64,000 bases of DNA from a virus, in IMG/VR virus record IMGVR_UViG_3300032214_000566, positions 32,881-96,880 of that record. One strand, given 5' to 3'. Under the pieces are notes generated by a model, which saw only the letters and a program-made list of their open reading frames with translations, was not told the origin of the DNA and did no database searches. Shown here piece by piece: positions 63,602-64,000 of the stretch. Positions within the stretch are counted from its first letter, which is position 1; the number at the start of each line of letters is the position of its first letter. A program made the position numbers and the translations under genes.

Positions 63602-64000
63602 TTACCTTGTTTGTAATCTTGTTTTAGATTTTGATAATAAATCTTTTTTATCGAACACATCCATAATTTTTTCAGTGAGTTGTCTCTTAAACTCTCCGTC
63701 TCTTGATAGTAAGTCGGATAATGGACTATTAGGAATTCCCTTAATATTTAAATCTACGGTTATGTTAAAATTGTTATCTATTGTTTGTGATATATTTTGA
63801 GATGTTTCTTGTTTAGATGTAATTGTTTGTGTTGGTAATGTTTTCGGTTCATTATTTTTAAACGATATCTCAGTTGGAGTCGACGACTCTAAACTTTTAA
63901 CTTTTAAATAACTTTCTTTTAAAACTGATAATTTTTTATCTAAATCGGGAGCAAATACTCCTTTATCCTCATCTATAAAATTAAACATCTGACCCTTACC
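63602..64000 (-). CDS. C-terminal end of a probable tape-measure/tail protein (partial)
   Basis: The reading frame is open to the window edge (four codons precede the first Met at 63988), so the gene probably begins outside. The visible 132 residues include charged helix, a Thr/Gln-rich linker, then NITVDLNIKGIP with LLSRDGEFKRQLTEKIMDVF, a strand-helix ending of a type common in tape-measure and large tail proteins. Location just upstream of the baseplate genes fits the T4/P2 order. The assignment as tape-measure is inference. Confidence 0.5.
   Translation of the reverse strand, partial: GKGQMFNFIDEDKGVFAPDLDKKLSVLKESYLKVKSLESSTPTEISFKNNEPKTLPTQTITSKQETSQNISQTIDNNFNITVDLNIKGIPNSPLSDLLSRDGEFKRQLTEKIMDVFDKKDLLSKSKTRLQTR

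Noticed and set aside
1-64000. Many plus-strand open frames of 60-170 codons (for example 43893-44369, 22318-22836, 37974-38327)
   Set aside because: They lie fully inside well-supported minus-strand genes, have compositions that mirror the opposite strand, and show no recognisable domain or independent start context.
1-64000. tRNA genes, integrase, repressor or transposase indicating temperate lifestyle or mobile elements
   Set aside because: Gaps are all shorter than about 125 bases and hold only terminators, promoter-like elements and very short ORFs; no such protein patterns were seen.

Overview
The window is a contiguous piece of a large, A+T-rich (about one third G+C by eye) contractile-tailed phage genome. 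Every convincing gene lies on the minus strand, so transcription runs from position 64000 towards position 1. The informational genes are a T4-type set: gp32-like SSB, UvsX/RecA, RNase H/FEN exonuclease, gp41 helicase, primase, gp46/gp47, and class I NrdA/NrdB. The baseplate genes (gp53, gp25, gp6, hub-like) are also T4/P2-type. The host is most likely a member of the Bacteroidetes/Flavobacteriia. Tail fibres carry repeats resembling SprB adhesin repeats. Two promoters fit the Bacteroidetes -33/-7 consensus (TTG-N19-TAnnTTTG). The start codons inspected lack Shine-Dalgarno sequences and sit behind A/T-rich leaders.

Layout in transcription order. 64000-50751: the likely end of the tape-measure gene, then a 2036-aa virion protein with seven ~54-residue repeats and an OmpA-like domain, gp53, and a 2128-aa hub-like protein. 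50711-49808: two small genes, one an acidic protein with a possible protease-cleaved leader. 49749-41433: replication and nucleotide module (ssb, uvsX, FEN exonuclease, a small unknown gene, helicase, nrdB, nrdA), with its own promoter and bounded by terminators. 41347-25931: gp25, gp6, an 1802-aa protein with transmembrane-like segments, four unknown tail genes and a 996-aa wedge-like protein. 25910-8971: adhesive fibres (SprB-like repeats, Gly-X-Y collagen-like repeats, Thr-Pro linkers, small Cys modules), interrupted at 18908-14743 by five glycosyltransferase-like genes. 8964-7841: RuvC-like resolvase and a leader-bearing small protein, then a terminator. 7735-38: a promoter-led replication/recombination operon (primase, PD-(D/E)XK nuclease, small genes, gp47, gp46, DNA methyltransferase).

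The most interesting feature is the five-gene glycosyltransferase island inside the fibre cluster. One member resembles the family that includes the Skp1 hydroxyproline GlcNAc-transferase. It sits directly between fibres carrying long mucin-like Thr/Pro tracts and a Ser/Thr-rich Gly-X-Y stalk. I infer a virion (fibre) glycosylation system, though host-surface modification is an alternative. The fibres are also mosaics of small repeated modules. A recurrent TATTTAT element upstream of many starts may be the phage's late promoter. No gap exceeds about 125 bases. I saw no tRNA, CRISPR array, integrase, insertion sequence or reverse transcriptase.
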